Part shown: positions 26,586-35,023 of the stretch, one piece after another
Layout of the letters: each line of letters starts with the position of its first letter
Numbering within the stretch: position 1 is the first letter of the stretch
Source: CAXBBB01 sp963815505
GTDB taxonomy: Bacteria; Bacteroidota; Rhodothermia; Rhodothermales; BA12
Reading direction: 5' to 3'
Length of the DNA: 64,000 nt
Assembly (NCBI GenBank): GCA_963815505.1
Contig: CAWFGU010000022.1
Span: forward strand, 186,001-250,000
Notes under the pieces: model-generated
What the model was told of the DNA's origin: nothing
Seen by the model: the letters and a program-made list of their open reading frames with translations, nothing else
Databases searched by the model: none
Made by a program: the position numbers and the translations under genes

Positions 26586-28799
26586 TTACGTCGCCGCGGC
26601 GCGCTCCAACGCGGCCGATAGCGCGTCAACTCTAAACGGCTTGGACAAGTAAGCGTCCATCCCAGCGTCCAAGCACATCTGCTCGTCGCCCATCGCTGCG
26701 TTGGCCGTGAGCGCAACGATGTGTGGTTGCTCCACGCCCATCGCTCGAATGGCGAGCGTCGCGTCGAAGCCGTTCATGCGCGGCATCTGCACGTCCATCA
26801 GAACGACGTCGTAACGCCCCTCTCGGACGGCGGCGACGGCCTGCTCTCCGTCGCCTACCACGTCGGCCGAAACGCCCAGGCGCTCGAGCATTCGAACCGC
26901 GACTTTGCGGTTGATCGGATTGTCCTCGGCGAGCAGAACGCGCAGCGTGGACAGACCGGAACCAGTCGATGCAGAGTCGTCCGAGATCGCGGCGGAACGC
27001 GCGGCCATCGCCTGTGAGAGTGCCTCGCGAAGCGCGTTGCGGCGGATGGGTTTGAAGAGCGCAGTCGCTATCGCGTCGCTGCGTACTACCTGCCCGCCGA
27101 TCGATCGTAGCGCGATGAGCGGCAAGTCGGGGCGGATCATTCGCAGCTCTCGGGCGAGTTCGAGGCCGCTTGCATCCGGCATGTCCACGTCGAGCAAGGC
27201 GATGTCCGATGCCGCGACGGCGTCGGGATCGGCGAGCAGATCGGCGGCGGATTCGTACGCGAACGGTCTCAGCCCCCACGCCTCAATCGTGCTGCACAAG
27301 GCCTGACGACTGACCGCGCTGTCGTCCACGATCGCGACGCGGTGGCCTCCGAGAGCGAACGGCTTTCCATCGGTGGGCGCGTCGGGGTCTACGGCGAAGC
27401 GGAGTGTGCATCCGAACGTAGAGCCCTCACCCGGCACGCTCGTCACGTCGACCGAGCCGTCCATGGCTTCGGCCAGACGCGTGGCGATGGCGAGCCCCAG
27501 CCCCGTTCCGCCGTAGTGGCGCGTCGTCGAACTGTCGGCTTGCTCGAACGCGAGGAAGAGGCGCGCCTGCTGATCGGGCGCGATGCCGATTCCGGTATCC
27601 TCGACTGTCACCCGGATTCGCTCGCCGTCGCGCGTCAACCGGACGAGCACGTGCCCTTGCTTGGTAAACTTGACAGCGTTCGATACGAAGTTGGTGACGA
27701 TCTGCGCCACACGCCCCGAGTCGCCGATGACGCGCTGCGGAACGTCGGCGTCGATCTGCACGACCAGTTCGATGCCCTTGCCGGCGGCGCGCTCGGACAG
27801 CAGAGCAGTGGCCGCTTCGATGCACTCGGGAAGATCGAAGGAGCGGCGCTCGAGTTCGATCTTCCCGGCTTCGATCTTGGAGAAGTCGAGGATATCGGTG
27901 ATGAGCGTCAGCAGCGCTTCGCTGCTCGAACGCGCGATGCTGGCGTACTCGCGCTGCTCTTCGTCCAGATCGGTGTCTGCCAGCAGCGCTGTCATACCGA
28001 TCACGCCGTTCATGGGCGTCCGGATTTCGTGGCTCATAGTGGCGAGGAATGCGCTCTTGGCGCGGCTCGCGTCGAGCGCCCGAACGCGCGCCACGTCGAG
28101 GTCGGCGTTGGTCTGCTCCAGCCGAGCGTTGGTGCCGGTGAGCGCGTCGAGCGAACGGCGGACGCTCCAGGCGGCAGGCCGAAACACGTACAGGCCTTCC
28201 AGGACGAGCGTACCGAGCGTCAGCAGCAGCAGCACGATCGAGACGGTTCGCAGCGTCGACACGCGAGCGCTTGCCTCATCGGCCATGCGAAACACCAGAT
28301 CGTTCATTCCGACCAGAAACGCCGTTTCGTTGGCCTGCAGCGCTTGGACGGCCTGCCTCGCCTGATCCGGCGGCGCGCCTGCGATGAGAGTGGCCGCGGC
28401 ACGCTGCATCGCCACGAAGGGCGCCTCGATGTGGGCGAACCCGATCTCGACCGAATCGCTGACGCTGGACGGAAGGCCCCGTTCGGCATCGCCGTAGCGT
28501 AGTCCGTTGGCCGAGCGCGTCCACAGCCCGAGCGTCTGCGCCAGTTCGGAGCGATGCGCCTCCCGCGCCCTCGCGTCCTCCTCGATCTGCATGGCGAGCG
28601 CGGACTTCACCAGCCGCTGACTCAGCATCCGCTGCCGCCCAGCGATGTTGACGACGTGCGCGTCGTCGGCCTGCGACTCGAGCACAACGTCGACGGCACC
28701 ATGACCGAGCAGCACCAGTAAGGCAATCGTGCCCAACGCGGCGACGTAGCGGATCGTGAGACGGCGCCATGCGCGCGCGCCGGTGTCGGGTGAAGCCAT
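26586..28799 (-). CDS. Hybrid sensor histidine kinase with PilJ/NarX-like sensor and two receiver domains
   Basis: 737 residues. TM1 at about 22-40; a periplasmic four-helix sensor with 'VVNIAGRQRMLSQRLVKSAL' (the PilJ/NarX-type 'aGrQRMLsQR' motif) at 49-68; TM2 at about 184-206; HisKA with phospho-acceptor His257 ('FLATMSHEIRTPMNGVIGM'); HATPase_c with 'NAVKFT', 'DTGIGIAPD' and 'GGTGLGLAIA'; then two receivers, 'LLDVDMPDASG' and 'VLMDVQMPRMNGFDA', the second with 'AEDNPINRKV' and a KPF motif. A multistep phosphorelay kinase without an Hpt domain of its own. Orphan: no regulator gene adjoins. Its relation to the flagellar genes is only positional. Confidence 0.94.
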   Translation of the reverse strand: MASPDTGARAWRRLTIRYVAALGTIALLVLLGHGAVDVVLESQADDAHVVNIAGRQRMLSQRLVKSALAMQIEEDARAREAHRSELAQTLGLWTRSANGLRYGDAERGLPSSVSDSVEIGFAHIEAPFVAMQRAAATLIAGAPPDQARQAVQALQANETAFLVGMNDLVFRMADEASARVSTLRTVSIVLLLLTLGTLVLEGLYVFRPAAWSVRRSLDALTGTNARLEQTNADLDVARVRALDASRAKSAFLATMSHEIRTPMNGVIGMTALLADTDLDEEQREYASIARSSSEALLTLITDILDFSKIEAGKIELERRSFDLPECIEAATALLSERAAGKGIELVVQIDADVPQRVIGDSGRVAQIVTNFVSNAVKFTKQGHVLVRLTRDGERIRVTVEDTGIGIAPDQQARLFLAFEQADSSTTRHYGGTGLGLAIATRLAEAMDGSVDVTSVPGEGSTFGCTLRFAVDPDAPTDGKPFALGGHRVAIVDDSAVSRQALCSTIEAWGLRPFAYESAADLLADPDAVAASDIALLDVDMPDASGLELARELRMIRPDLPLIALRSIGGQVVRSDAIATALFKPIRRNALREALSQAMAARSAAISDDSASTGSGLSTLRVLLAEDNPINRKVAVRMLERLGVSADVVGDGEQAVAAVREGRYDVVLMDVQMPRMNGFDATLAIRAMGVEQPHIVALTANAAMGDEQMCLDAGMDAYLSKPFRVDALSAALERAAAT

Positions 28800-29252
28800 G
28801 GTGGAAGCGCCGGGGGTTGAAGGAACAGGTGTGTTATCGGTACCCCACCGCTCGACTCAACCTACGACGCTCGGATCAGCGATACAGGTGATCGGGTGGA
28901 ATGAGTATCGCTTGGGTAGGGACCGAAACTGAAAGCCTGCCACCTATGTGCTGGAGAACACATAGACTATGCATTCCTCGCCAAGATCGAACAAGTACAC
29001 CAACGCACGTCCCTTCGGTTGAGCGCCTCACGGACAGACCGCATAGACCAGCGCGCGGGTCTTGCCTGAGTGTGAGTCAGACATCGATGCCGCACAGCAG
29101 GTCGATTGCGTGCCGTTGGCCGGGAGATCGGTCTTCGAGCAGACCCGCTCTACCGGCCGAACACCGATCTCAGGGCGCACATCTAGACATTGTAGACCTC
29201 GTCACGATCCGAGTTGACGGCGCATCTTCTCCACTCAACCGACGGGCGCTCG
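28800..29252. other. Intergenic region, about 450 bp, no supported gene
   Basis: Separates the start of the hybrid kinase from the end of rnc (both minus strand). A frame of 122 codons on the plus strand (28901-29269) is open but Arg/Ser/Pro-rich and unlike any protein. A small inverted repeat, CTATGTG (28944-28950) with CACATAG (28959-28965), is the only structure seen. The region should contain the kinase promoter. Confidence 0.4.
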
Positions 29253-30011
29253 TCAGTCGTCCAGCTTAGCCAGTGCCCGCTCGGCAGCGATTTGCTCAGC
29301 GGCTTTCTTGGTCGACGCCGTTCCGACGCCCATTGCGCGTCCGTTGACGAGGGCCTCGATGGTGAACGTACGCTCGTGCGGATCACCTTCAGCCATCGTG
29401 ACGGCGTACGTCGGCTGCTTCCAGCCCTGTGCTTGGGCGTACTCGAGGAGGGCGCTCTTGTAGTTGTCGGTGCGAGCAGCCAGAGCGCGCAGATCGCGGC
29501 CTTCGAGCAGGATGCGCAGCACGAACGTCTGGGGCGCGTCGGGACCATGGTCCAGATAGAGCGCGCCGATGACAGCTTCGAGCGCGTCGGCGAGGATCGA
29601 CGTGTTGTCGGCGGCACCTTGGTCGCGGGCCTCGCTGCTGATCTCGATCAACTCGGCCAATCCGCAGCCGCGCGCGACATCAGCTAGAGCCTGCCCGCTG
29701 ACCAGTTTGGCCCGCAGGCGCGACAAGAAGCCCTCGTTGACGGACGGAAACTCGGCAAACAGGTGCGCGCTAACGATGATTTCGAGGACAGCGTCGCCCA
29801 AGAATTCGAGTCGCTCGTTGGACTCCAGGTGGCTGTCCTTTTCGCCTCGCAAGACCGACCGGTGGCGCAGAGCGCGGCGATACAGCTCGAGTTCGACGGG
29901 AGGCGTTCCCGTCAGCGCCTCGACTCGGTTTGCGAACGCGTCGTCTGCTTCGGTCCGGGGCGCTGGCGCACCGCTGCCGCGTTTACGTTCGGACCACCAT
30001 TTCCAGGCCAT
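29253..30011 (-). CDS. rnc: Ribonuclease III
   Basis: 252 residues. The RNase III catalytic signature 'NERLEFLGDAVLEIIVSAHL' is intact with its metal-binding acidic residues, as is the second helix 'NTSILADALEAVIGALYLD'. The C-terminal double-stranded RNA-binding domain is present ('NYKSALLEYAQAQGWKQPTY', then 'STKKAAEQIAAERALAKL'). It cuts double-stranded RNA in rRNA processing and mRNA decay. The usual partner acpP/fabF is not adjacent. Confidence 0.96.
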   Translation of the reverse strand: MAWKWWSERKRGSGAPAPRTEADDAFANRVEALTGTPPVELELYRRALRHRSVLRGEKDSHLESNERLEFLGDAVLEIIVSAHLFAEFPSVNEGFLSRLRAKLVSGQALADVARGCGLAELIEISSEARDQGAADNTSILADALEAVIGALYLDHGPDAPQTFVLRILLEGRDLRALAARTDNYKSALLEYAQAQGWKQPTYAVTMAEGDPHERTFTIEALVNGRAMGVGTASTKKAAEQIAAERALAKLDD

Positions 30012-30096
30012 GGCTTCTTTTTGCGTTCAAGATACGGGCGAGTTTGAGCGGGCGGTGCTTCCGCCGATACCTCTGGGGAGCCTTCTCGTACCGTCC

Positions 30097-30447
30097 ATGC
30101 GCCTCGTCCTATCCCTCTTCCTCTTTTTAGCCGCGCCCGCTGCTCTCTCCCAGCCCACCGATGCCACGCCGAGCAAGGACCCGGCGCTGACGCTTAACGC
30201 GCCATCGCCCAACCCCACCGACGGTAGAGCCGTATTCGTTTTGTCCGTCTCCGCACCCGGCCACGTGACCGTGGAAGCGTTCGATCTGCTGGGCCGCCGG
30301 ACGGCAACGCTGTTCTCGGACGCGCTGCCCGCCACAGCTCGGCAGCACATCGCATTCGACGGCGCGCGCCTACCCGACGGACTCTACCTGATCGTCGCTC
30401 GAAGCGAAACGATGCGGGTACAGCGCGTGGTGACACTCGCCCGGTGA
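30097..30447 (+). CDS. Small secreted protein that is essentially a T9SS sorting domain
   Basis: 116 residues from the ATG at 30097. Signal peptide 'MRLVLSLFLFLAAPAALSQ', a 15-residue spacer, then directly the type IX secretion C-terminal sorting domain: 'LNAPSPNPTDGRAVFVLSVS', 'VTVEAFDLLGRRTATLFSDA', 'LPDGLYLIVARSE'. There is almost no cargo between signal peptide and sorting domain, which is unusual; it may be a remnant of a larger protein or a functional small surface protein. Divergent from rnc. Confidence 0.8.
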   Translation: MRLVLSLFLFLAAPAALSQPTDATPSKDPALTLNAPSPNPTDGRAVFVLSVSAPGHVTVEAFDLLGRRTATLFSDALPATARQHIAFDGARLPDGLYLIVARSETMRVQRVVTLAR

Positions 30448-30490
30448 CCAGCGCGGCCTAGCTTGTGCGCTTCACTCGACATCTGGCCTC

Positions 30491-31171
30491 GTGCGCTTCG
30501 TTCTCCTGATCGCCCTGCTCGCCGCCGCCCCCACATGGGCGCAAGACTTCAGTTCAGACCGGCCCGGATTCGCCAACACGCCGCTCGTCGTGCCTGTCGG
30601 CACGTTCCAGGTAGAGGCAGGCGCGACGACGTTCGAGGGCAACAGCTACCGACTGCCCGACGCGCTCGTGAGGGTAGCGCTGATTCCGGCATTCGAGGTC
30701 CGCGCGCTGCTTCCCTCCTTTCTCCAAGGACAAAGAGCCACCGACGCCGAACTGGGCTTCAAGATGGCGCTGTCGCAGGGCGAAGGCGTACAGACGGCGG
30801 TTCTCGGAGCCGTAACGGTTGGCGTTGACGACGGCATCGACCCGAGCAGCATCGGTGGTGCGTTCACGGCAGCCTTTCCGATGCGCGGAGGCTGGTCAGC
30901 GACGGCGCAGGGTGGGGCGACCTACGTTACCCAAGACGACATCCTGCTCTCGGGCGCGTTCGCCGCCGGGCGCTCGATCGACGATCAAATCAGCACGTAC
31001 GTCGAGGCGTTCACCGGCTTTCGGGCCGACGACGTGTCACCCTCGCTCACGCTCCAGCACGGCTACGCGCTGATGCTGACACCGACGATGCAGGTCGACG
31101 CATCGGTTGCCGTCGGTGTGGTAGACGCGCCCAGCTGGCAGGTGAGCGTAGGCTGGACCGGACGCTTCTGA
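30491..31171 (+). CDS. Outer-membrane barrel protein, transporter-like (MetA-pathway type)
   Basis: 226 residues from a GTG at 30491. Signal peptide 'RFVLLIALLAAAPTWAQ', then 'FSSDRPGFANTPLVVPVGTF' and 'QVEAGATTFEGN', the usual N-terminal pattern of small barrel proteins in the 'MetA-pathway of phenol degradation' outer-membrane family ('tDRPgft.sp..vp.G..qlE.G'). It ends 'VSVGWTGRF' with a terminal Phe, as barrels do. A -7-like TAGCTTGT lies at 30459. No phenol-degradation genes adjoin; role unknown. Confidence 0.75.
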   Translation: MRFVLLIALLAAAPTWAQDFSSDRPGFANTPLVVPVGTFQVEAGATTFEGNSYRLPDALVRVALIPAFEVRALLPSFLQGQRATDAELGFKMALSQGEGVQTAVLGAVTVGVDDGIDPSSIGGAFTAAFPMRGGWSATAQGGATYVTQDDILLSGAFAAGRSIDDQISTYVEAFTGFRADDVSPSLTLQHGYALMLTPTMQVDASVAVGVVDAPSWQVSVGWTGRF

Positions 31172-31207
31172 TCGCGGTTGGAGTCGCAACCAGATGCACC
31201 TCGCCTC

Positions 31208-32568
31208 ATGCTCCGCTCCATCGACCCCACGTCCGGCGACGAGATCGCTCGATACGCCACACTGACTTCGGATCAACTCGAAAATCGGCTGAGCCGGAGC
31301 GCGTCGGCGTTCGAGCGCAACCGAACCCGACCAATGGACGAGCGATCCGCCCTACTCCACCGCGCCGCGGTTCTGCTCGAAGGAGCGGACAGACGCTCTC
31401 GCCGAGTTGATGACGCGCGAGATGGGCAAGCCGGTTGCGCAGGCGCGCGGCGAGGTCGCCAAGTGCGCGTGGGTGTGCCGCCACTACGCCGACTATGGAG
31501 CCGCGTACCTCGCCGACGAACGCATCGAAACCGACGCCGCGCGCAGCTACGTCCGCCACGAGCCGTTGGGGTCGGTTCTGGCCGTCATGCCGTGGAATTA
31601 CCCGCTGTGGCAGGTTTTTCGGTTCGCCGCGCCGACGCTGATGGCAGGCGGCATGGGCGTGCTCAAACACGCGTCGAACGTGACGGGATGCAGCCTCGCT
31701 ATCGAAGAGGTCTGGCAGGACGCTGGCGCTGACGATGCCTTTCTCAGCCTGCTCGTCTCGTCGGACGCCGTCGCGGACCTCATCGCCGACGACCGCATCC
31801 GCGCCGTCACGCTGACCGGAAGCGAGGCAGCGGGGCGGGCCGTAGCGTCGGCGGCAGGGCGAGCGCTCAAACCGAGCCTGCTCGAACTGGGTGGATCGGA
31901 CGCGTTCGTGGTGCTCGCGAGCGCCGACCTCGACGCCGCCGCCAAGGCCGCGGTGACACTCGCGGATGCAGAACAACGGGCAAAGCTGCATCGCTGCCAA
32001 GCGCTGGATCGTCGTCGACGCTGTTTACGACGCCTTCCTCGCCCGCGTCACCGAGCGAATCGAGGCGCTCGTCGTCGGCGACCCGATGGACGACGCGACC
32101 GACATCGGCCCCCTCGCCCGTGCCGATCTGCGCGACGAAGTGCACGGTCAAGTCGAGCGCGCCGTAGCGGGTGGCGCCACGGCGACCCTGGGCGGAAGGC
32201 TTTCCAACCGCTCGGGGGCGTGGTACCCGCCGACGCTGCTGACCGGCGTCGAGGAGGGCAGCGTCGCCTTCACAGAGGAAGTGTTCGGTCCCGTCGCCGC
32301 CCTCATCCGAGCGCGCGACACCGGCGATGCCGTCCGCCTGGCCAACGCGAGCCGTTTCGGTCTAGGATCGGCCGTGTTTGCCGAGCGAGAAGAAGGCGAG
32401 GCCGTCGCGCGCCGCCTGAATGCAGGAGCCGCGTTCGTCAACGGAATGGTCGCCAGCGATCCGCGCCTGCCCTTCGGGGGCATCGGCGACAGCGGCTACG
32501 GGCGCGAGCTGGGAGCCGACGGCATCCGCGCGTTCTGCAACCGCAAGACGGTCTGGATCGGAGGCTAG
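31208..32568 (+). CDS. Aldehyde dehydrogenase, succinate-semialdehyde type, with two frameshifts
   Basis: Three consecutive frames make one protein of about 453 residues. Segment 1 (31208 to about 31380): 'RSIDPTSGDEIARY'. Segment 2 (to about 31960): 'REMGKPVAQARGEVAKCAW', 'VMPWNYPLWQVFRFAAPTL', 'LTGSEAAGRAVA', 'LLELGGSDAFVVL' (catalytic Glu). Segment 3: 'RMQNNGQSCIAAKRWIV' (catalytic Cys), 'FTEEVFGPVAALIRA', 'GIGDSGYGREL'. These fit the GabD/Sad group that oxidises succinate semialdehyde with NAD(P). Both changes are +1 and both can be bridged by skipping the G after a CTC codon (31376-31379 and 31959-31962). Otherwise the gene is intact, which argues for sequencing error over decay. Confidence 0.85.
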
Positions 32569-32571
32569 CGC

Positions 32572-32579
32572 CTACCTTT
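32572..32579 (+). promoter_or_regulatory. Possible -7 element (TACCTTTA) just before the flavoprotein gene
   Basis: TACCTTTA fits TAnnTTTG at seven of eight positions and lies six bases before the ATG at 32585, so transcription would start at or near the A of ATG and the mRNA would be leaderless. No clear TTG stands 19-21 bases upstream. Confidence 0.35.
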
Positions 32580-32584
32580 AGGCG

Positions 32585-33253
32585 ATGAAAGAGAACGCGC
32601 CGTTCGTCCCGCTCGCCTTCACGCACCGCTCGCCCGGCGACGTGGCCCGGCGCGCACGTTCGTTCTACGAAGAGATGCGCCTGCGTCGGACGGTGCGCGA
32701 GTTCGCGCCGACGCCCGTTCCGCGCGTGGTCATCGAAGACGCCATCCGCACCGCAGGGACGGCACCGAGCGGAGCGCACAAGCAGCCGTGGCACTTCGCC
32801 GCCATCGGTAGCGCCGACGTAAAGGCGCAGATCCGAGCCGCAGCCGAGGAGGAAGAGCGCGCGTTCTACGGCGGGCGCGCCTCGCAAGACTGGCTCGACG
32901 ACCTGGCGCCGCTCGCTACGGACGCGCGCAAGCCGTTCCTCGAAGTCGCGCCGTGGCTCATCGCCGTCTTCGCCCGCCCGTTCGACCTGGACGCGGGCGG
33001 CGGGCGGCACAAAAACTACTACGTCAGCGAATCCGTCGGCATCGCGTGCGGGCTGCTGATCGCGTCGCTCCACCACGCCGGACTGGCGACGCTGACGCAC
33101 ACGCCCAGCCCGATGAACTTCCTGAGCGACGTACTCAGCCGCCCCTCGCACGAACGCGCCGTCGTCCTGATCGTCACCGGCTATCCCGCCGACGATGCCC
33201 GCGTACCCGACCTGGAGCGCAAGCCGCTGAACACCATCGCCTCGTGGCACTGA
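32585..33253 (+). CDS. Nitroreductase-fold flavoprotein, iodotyrosine-deiodinase-like
   Basis: 222 residues. 'RRTVREFAPTPVP' (FMN-phosphate binding), 'TAGTAPSGAHKQPWHFAAIG', 'RKPFLEVAPWLI' and 'ESVGIACGLLIASLHHAGLA' plus 'LTHTPSPMNFL' match the IYD branch of the nitroreductase superfamily rather than NfnB-type enzymes. The active-site lid has Glu91, Tyr95 and Lys116 in the spacing of the residues that hold the zwitterion of halotyrosine in IYD. IYD uses FMN to remove halogen from halotyrosines; the bacterial substrate may be a halogenated or other tyrosine. It is 16 bases after the aldehyde dehydrogenase. Confidence 0.9.
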   Translation: MKENAPFVPLAFTHRSPGDVARRARSFYEEMRLRRTVREFAPTPVPRVVIEDAIRTAGTAPSGAHKQPWHFAAIGSADVKAQIRAAAEEEERAFYGGRASQDWLDDLAPLATDARKPFLEVAPWLIAVFARPFDLDAGGGRHKNYYVSESVGIACGLLIASLHHAGLATLTHTPSPMNFLSDVLSRPSHERAVVLIVTGYPADDARVPDLERKPLNTIASWH

Positions 33254-33266
33254 CTAAGGACCAGCT

Positions 33267-33479
33267 ATGACCTCGGCTCGCACCTTTCTAGTGGCCTACC
33301 ACGACGGAAATCGCTACCTCATCGAAGAGGAGTCGGAGATCGGTTTCCACCTGCACCGTTTCGTCGGCAACGGCCCGTTCTCGGCGCACGACTACGTGCA
33401 CGACACGGAGCGAGAGGCGAAGAAACTGGCGTTAGAAGCATGGGGCGTTCCTTTCGAGTCATGGCACGCCATCCTATGA
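33267..33479 (+). CDS. Small conserved-looking hypothetical protein
   Basis: 70 residues, 13 bases after the flavoprotein. 'TFLVAYHDGNRYLIEEESEI' and 'EREAKKLALEAWGVPFESWH' look like a small alpha/beta cytosolic protein with normal composition, so I take it as real. No family recognised. Likely in the same transcript as the genes before it. Confidence 0.6.
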   Translation: MTSARTFLVAYHDGNRYLIEEESEIGFHLHRFVGNGPFSAHDYVHDTEREAKKLALEAWGVPFESWHAIL

Positions 33480-33571
33480 GCACCGGTCGTTTCCTCGTCG
33501 TTGCCGATCCGTTGAAAACAGACGCATTCGGGGACATAGGACGTTTCATCACCCACACACCTCTCTCCGTC

Positions 33572-34078
33572 ATGACCAAACGCACCCGCCTTCCGCTGCT
33601 CCTGCTGCTGCTCGCCGTCCTACCGGCCCGCGCGCAAGACGCAACGCCGACTCTCCTCGAGATCGCGTCCAGCACCTCGACGTTCTCGACGCTCGTCCAG
33701 GCCGTCCAGGCGGCTGGACTCGTCGACGCGCTCTCGGGCGACGGCCCCTACACCATTCTCGCGCCGACCAACGATGCGTTCGACGCGCTCCCCGAAGGTG
33801 CGCTGGCCGACCTGCTCGGCAATCCGGATCGTCTGCGCACGCTGCTCGGCTATCACGTCATAGAAGGCGAAGACTTCTCCATAGACGACCTGCGCACACG
33901 CGCCGACGGACTCGAGGAGCAGATGACGATGTCCGGCCTGCTGCCGCTCAGCAACGGCGAACTGGGCATCACGATCGGCGACGCCGGTCTCGTCTCGGCC
34001 ATTCAAGCATCGAACGGCAGCATCGTCGTGATCGACCGCGTCATCCTGCCCCGAGAGATGGGCGGTAAGATCCGCTGA
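33572..34078 (+). CDS. Secreted fasciclin (FAS1) domain protein
   Basis: 168 residues from the ATG at 33572. Signal peptide 'RLPLLLLLLAVLPARAQ', then one FAS1 domain: 'STFSTLVQAVQAAGLVDALS', 'GPYTILAPTNDAFDALPEG' (H1 box), 'LLGYHVIEGEDFS', ending 'ASNGSIVVIDRVILPRE' (H2 box). FAS1 domains mediate adhesion and protein contacts at the cell surface or periplasm. There is no sorting domain or lipobox. It ends at a bidirectional hairpin shared with motA. Confidence 0.92.
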   Translation: MTKRTRLPLLLLLLAVLPARAQDATPTLLEIASSTSTFSTLVQAVQAAGLVDALSGDGPYTILAPTNDAFDALPEGALADLLGNPDRLRTLLGYHVIEGEDFSIDDLRTRADGLEEQMTMSGLLPLSNGELGITIGDAGLVSAIQASNGSIVVIDRVILPREMGGKIR

Positions 34079-34103
34079 TTACGCCTTAGGCAGTTGTGCA
34101 CGT

Positions 34104-34133
34104 GCGGCGCTCTTTCAAGCGAAGGAGCGCCGC
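34104..34133. terminator. Bidirectional terminator hairpin between the fasciclin gene and motA
   Basis: GCGGCGCTC (34104-34112) pairs with GAGCGCCGC (34125-34133); TTTC and GAAG inside extend the stem with one G-T pair to a four-base loop. It lies 26 and 13 bases from the two convergent stops. No long T run. Confidence 0.6.
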
Positions 34134-34146
34134 GCTGCGTTTGGCG

Positions 34147-34938
34147 CTAGGCCGCCTTCTTCAACTCGGCCGCTTCCTCGCCGCCGCTGCCTGCGACTTC
34201 GCCGCCGACGTAGAGCGACAGCCGCTTCTCGACGACCGACGGGCTGTCGCCCCGGACGATGCCGATCACGCCGACTCGGATGATGTTGCCGACGTTGGCG
34301 ATGGCGGCGGCCTGGTTTCCGGCGCGTGCGGCCATCGGGATGAAGAAGAGATTGGCGAAGAGCGCACCGTAGAACGTCGTAATCATAGCGACGGCCATGC
34401 CCGCGCCGATGGCAGCCGGATCCGAAAGGTTCTGCATCATCTGGATCAGGCCGATGAGCGTTCCGATCATGCCGAACGACGGCGCGAACGATGCGGCACT
34501 GCTGTACAAGCGCGACAGCATGAAATAGTCGGCTTTCTGGTTGTCGATGCGCTGCTCCATGAACGCATCGATCTCCTTGGCATCGGTCCCGTCGACGGCC
34601 ATCTCGAGTCCGAACTTGGTCAACTCATCGTCGATGTCGGCCATCTTGCGGTCGAGCGCCAGCAGGCCCTCGCGCCGAGCGATACGCGAGAGTTCGGTAA
34701 ACTCCTCGACGTACTTGGCGCACTCGGGCTCCTTGAACGAGAACATCTTGCCCGTCTTCTTGACCATCACCATGAACTCGTCCATCGTATAGTTGGCGAG
34801 CAGCGCCGACGCCGTCCCGCCGAGCACGATGAGGATGGACGGGATGTCGAAGAACGTCGCGACGCCGTCGCCGGTGAGGATCGGGAAGTAGATCAGCGCC
34901 AAGCCGAGCACGAAGCCGATGATCAGAGTCTGTTTCAT
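34147..34938 (-). CDS. motA: Flagellar stator protein MotA
   Basis: 263 residues. Four TM segments, first 'TLIIGFVLGLALIYFPIL'; 'ILIVLGGTASALLANY'; the long cytoplasmic part with 'LSRIARREGLLALDRKMAD'; then 'SFGMIGTLIGLIQMMQNLSD' and 'AAIGAGMAVAMITTFYGALF', typical MotA. MotA/MotB conduct protons (or sodium) to turn the rotor. No motB follows in the window; the gene ends the cheY-cheZ-motA transcript. Confidence 0.93.
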   Translation of the reverse strand: MKQTLIIGFVLGLALIYFPILTGDGVATFFDIPSILIVLGGTASALLANYTMDEFMVMVKKTGKMFSFKEPECAKYVEEFTELSRIARREGLLALDRKMADIDDELTKFGLEMAVDGTDAKEIDAFMEQRIDNQKADYFMLSRLYSSAASFAPSFGMIGTLIGLIQMMQNLSDPAAIGAGMAVAMITTFYGALFANLFFIPMAARAGNQAAAIANVGNIIRVGVIGIVRGDSPSVVEKRLSLYVGGEVAGSGGEEAAELKKAA

Positions 34939-35023
34939 GTCGCGGCGGGGGAGGGAGGCCGGGTGCGGCGCGCTTGGTGGGTTAGGCTAGGGCGCGCGGT
35001 GGAGAGGAATACGCGAGGCCGGA

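Noticed and set aside
28901..29269. Possible 122-residue protein in the gap before rnc
   Set aside because: Ser/Arg/Pro-rich composition, no start-region support, and overlap with the end of rnc.
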